Of a stretch of DNA of 45,711 bases, positions 44,286 to 45,711 are shown piece after piece. The notes under the pieces were generated by a model. The model saw only the letters and a program-made list of their open reading frames with translations, did no database searches and was not told the DNA's origin. Position 1 is the first letter of the stretch; each line of letters opens with the position of its first letter. Made by a program: the position numbers and the translations under genes. The stretch spans positions 1 to 45,711 of the forward strand of contig VYAQ01000001.1 of assembly GCA_009844885.1 (NCBI GenBank), read 5' to 3'. This stretch comes from Gemmatimonadota bacterium. GTDB lineage: Bacteria; Gemmatimonadota; Gemmatimonadetes; Longimicrobiales; Gaopeijiaceae.

Positions 44286-45513
44286 CTCCCCAAACCTCGC
44301 GCATGACGCGCAACGCGTTGAGCCCCAGGATTCTCTCGACTCGCTCTGTCGTGTGGCCCCGCGCGTGCAACATGTCCGCAAGCTTCCGGAACTGGTCCGG
44401 GCCCTGCAGGTCGGGGATGAACGGCACCACGCCGGCCCGTTCACCCGCAGCGCCGATCCCCGCCGCGCGGCGCCGTTCGACATCCCTGCGCGCCGCTTCA
44501 TAGGCCGCTTCCATGTCGTCGTGCGCCGTCGTGCCGCCGTCGGTGCCGATTCCGACGTGCTCCTCGCCGCACACCTGCACGGCGTGTTCGATGTGGCGCA
44601 CCACGTCGTCGGCAACGGCCATGCCGTCGGCCGCGAGGAACGGCATGAAGTAGATCCCGACGATCCCCCCACCCTCGGCGACCAGGCGCAACTCCCGGTC
44701 GGTCTTGTTGCGCGGCAGGTCCGTCACCGCTCGGCAGCCCGTGTGGGTAATCGCGATGGGCGCGGTGGTTGCCTCGATGGCGTCCAGGCACGTCTGCTCG
44801 CCGCTGTGGCTCAGGTCCACCAGCGTCCGGTTCGCGTTCAGCTCGGCGACGACAGCGCGCCCGAAGTCCGTAAGTCCCCCGTTCTCGGGCACCATCGATC
44901 CGTGTCCGAGCTGGTTGGCGATGTTGTAGGTCAGCTGGATGACCTTCACGCCCAGACCCGCGAAGACGCCGGCCCGCTGCGCGTCGTCCCCCATCATCGC
45001 CGCGTTCTGGAACCCCTGGATGACGCCGACCTTGCCTTCGCTGGCTGCTCTTTCGATGTCGCCCGCCGTCCAGACCTTCAGGAGAGCGTCGGGATGCATC
45101 CGGATGATCGTGTTCCAGCGGGATATGTCGGTCACCGAGCTCTCGAAGGGCTCCTGAAAACCGGCCACGTAGCCGATCGTGGTGTTGACCGCGGCGGTCC
45201 CGGAGGCGAGAGCGTCGGCAAGCGCGCGGTTGTCGAGCGCGGTGCGCTGCTCGCCTTCCAGGGCTCCGGACGGCCCTCCTGACCTCGGGATGTTCGGGTT
45301 GCGGATCCCGCCGAGCATGTTGATGACGAAGAGGTCGGATTGGGCATCGGGCGCGTCGGACCCCGACTCGGACATGCCGGATCGGGACTCGCGCCCGCCG
45401 GTCCGGGACTCACTGCATCCGGCCCCGGCGCTCGCGAGCGCGATGCCGGCGGACGCCCCCAGGAAGGTGCGGCGCGTGATCGGCACGGGGTGCTTCGTGG
45501 CCATCTCCATCAT
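44281..45513 (-). CDS. Tat-exported M19 (renal dipeptidase)-like protein, metal site degenerate
   Basis: 410 aa. An N-terminal twin-arginine signal (ITRRTFLGASAGIALASAGAGC) may also be a lipobox. The body matches peptidase M19: FESSVTDISRWNTIIRMHPDALLKVWTAGDIERA, LGVKVIQLTYN, NRTLVDLSHSG, APIAITHTGCRAV and HVGIGTDGGTT. In active M19 enzymes the metals bind an N-terminal HxD, a bridging Glu and two His. Here the HxD position reads INMLG (around 64-68), and the Glu is Q166 (VIQGFQ). H236 and H257 remain, and D325 is present. It may be a non-catalytic relative or use another metal site. ATG 45513 has AGG five bases upstream. Confidence 0.85.
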   Translation of the reverse strand: MMEMATKHPVPITRRTFLGASAGIALASAGAGCSESRTGGRESRSGMSESGSDAPDAQSDLFVINMLGGIRNPNIPRSGGPSGALEGEQRTALDNRALADALASGTAAVNTTIGYVAGFQEPFESSVTDISRWNTIIRMHPDALLKVWTAGDIERAASEGKVGVIQGFQNAAMMGDDAQRAGVFAGLGVKVIQLTYNIANQLGHGSMVPENGGLTDFGRAVVAELNANRTLVDLSHSGEQTCLDAIEATTAPIAITHTGCRAVTDLPRNKTDRELRLVAEGGGIVGIYFMPFLAADGMAVADDVVRHIEHAVQVCGEEHVGIGTDGGTTAHDDMEAAYEAARRDVERRRAAGIGAAGERAGVVPFIPDLQGPDQFRKLADMLHARGHTTERVERILGLNALRVMREVWGA

Positions 45514-45544
45514 GAGACCTACCGGGACTGTGGGTGACAGGTGA

Positions 45545-45584
45545 AGTTGTCACTATGCAAGGCAGGACATCACTGAGACAACTT
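45545..45584 (+). repeat. Dispersed low-GC motif, copy C, with 8-bp inverted repeat
   Basis: AGTTGTCACTATGCAAGGC (45545-45563) matches 16 of 19 bases of copy A. It lies inside a perfect inverted repeat, AAGTTGTC (45544-45551) and GACAACTT (45577-45584). The ATG of this motif is the likely start codon of the next gene. Confidence 0.5.
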
Positions 45585-45711
45585 TCGCACGCGATCGCCG
45601 CGCCAGGTCACGGAGCTGCGCTCGTCACCCTGTTGACCTGCGCCGCGCTCGTCGCCTGCAGCGAGGATTTCGGGTCGCCCGTCAAACCCCCCGTCGAGCC
45701 CCCCGCACACC
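45555..45711 (+). CDS. Partial lipoprotein gene, cut by the window edge
   Basis: An open frame from ATG 45555 runs to the end of the window (52 codons). It encodes a lipoprotein signal: basic N-region (RTSLRQLSHAI), hydrophobic stretch (AALVTLLTCAALVAC, lipobox LVAC) and then a proline-rich linker (SPVKPPVEPPAH). No domain is reached. A weak AGGTGA lies about 11 bases upstream. Divergent from the M19-like gene. Confidence 0.65.
   Translation, partial: MQGRTSLRQLSHAIAAPGHGAALVTLLTCAALVACSEDFGSPVKPPVEPPAH

Overview
This window is GC-rich and gene-dense. It carries many secreted lipoproteins, beta-propeller proteins, S9 peptidases, TonB-dependent receptors with STN or carboxypeptidase-like N-terminal domains, and a menaquinone operon. 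Together these suggest a free-living or host-associated member of the Gemmatimonadota (inference from gene content and style; no rRNA or tRNA gene was recognised to confirm it). Many adjacent genes overlap by 4 nt (ATGA or GTGA), which implies tight translational coupling.

Layout. 1-3.8 kb: a modification-dependent restriction pair, McrC and McrB, on the minus strand. 4.0-6.3 kb: an ECF sigma factor, a FecR-type regulator and a protein reduced to signal peptide plus STN domain. 6.3-7.1 kb: a RHH/PIN (VapBC-type) toxin-antitoxin pair. 7.1-10.9 kb: a complete STN-type TonB receptor with a DUF4249-like lipoprotein; its leader shares a 63-nt ungapped element with the leader of the sigma gene. 10.9-13.3 kb: a DUF5916 outer-membrane protein. 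13.4-21.7 kb: a minus-strand operon of a small lipoprotein, menF, menD, menB, menA, menE and tyrS. 21.9-24.3 kb: polyphosphate kinase. 24.5-31.6 kb: two S9 peptidases, an amidohydrolase lipoprotein and a beta-propeller lipoprotein, all on the plus strand. 31.7-33.5 kb: pncA-pncB for NAD salvage, followed by a paralogous propeller lipoprotein. 34.8-39.3 kb: a second TonB receptor with a small lipoprotein, and a divergent NHL-repeat lipoprotein. 39.4-41.5 kb: divergent metY and a Sir2 deacylase. 41.6-44.2 kb: a propeller lipoprotein and an AAA/DUF4143 ATPase preceded by 22-bp-period repeats. 44.3-45.7 kb: a Tat-exported M19 dipeptidase-like protein and the start of a lipoprotein gene cut by the window edge.

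How the genes fit together. The sigma/FecR/STN genes look like a surface-signalling cascade that could control the intact receptor 2 kb away through the shared leader. The exported peptidases, amidohydrolase, M19-like protein, TonB receptors and partner lipoproteins suggest uptake and degradation of external peptides or similar polymers. PncA, PncB and Sir2 form a plausible NAD-recycling set. The men genes supply most, but not all, of the classical menaquinone route.

The most interesting leads are the split FecI/FecR/STN module with its shared leader, a 19-nt low-GC motif found at three dispersed sites (one forming a 22-nt perfect hairpin inside a coding sequence), the 22-bp repeats before the DUF4143 ATPase, and two hydrolase-family proteins with altered metal-binding residues.
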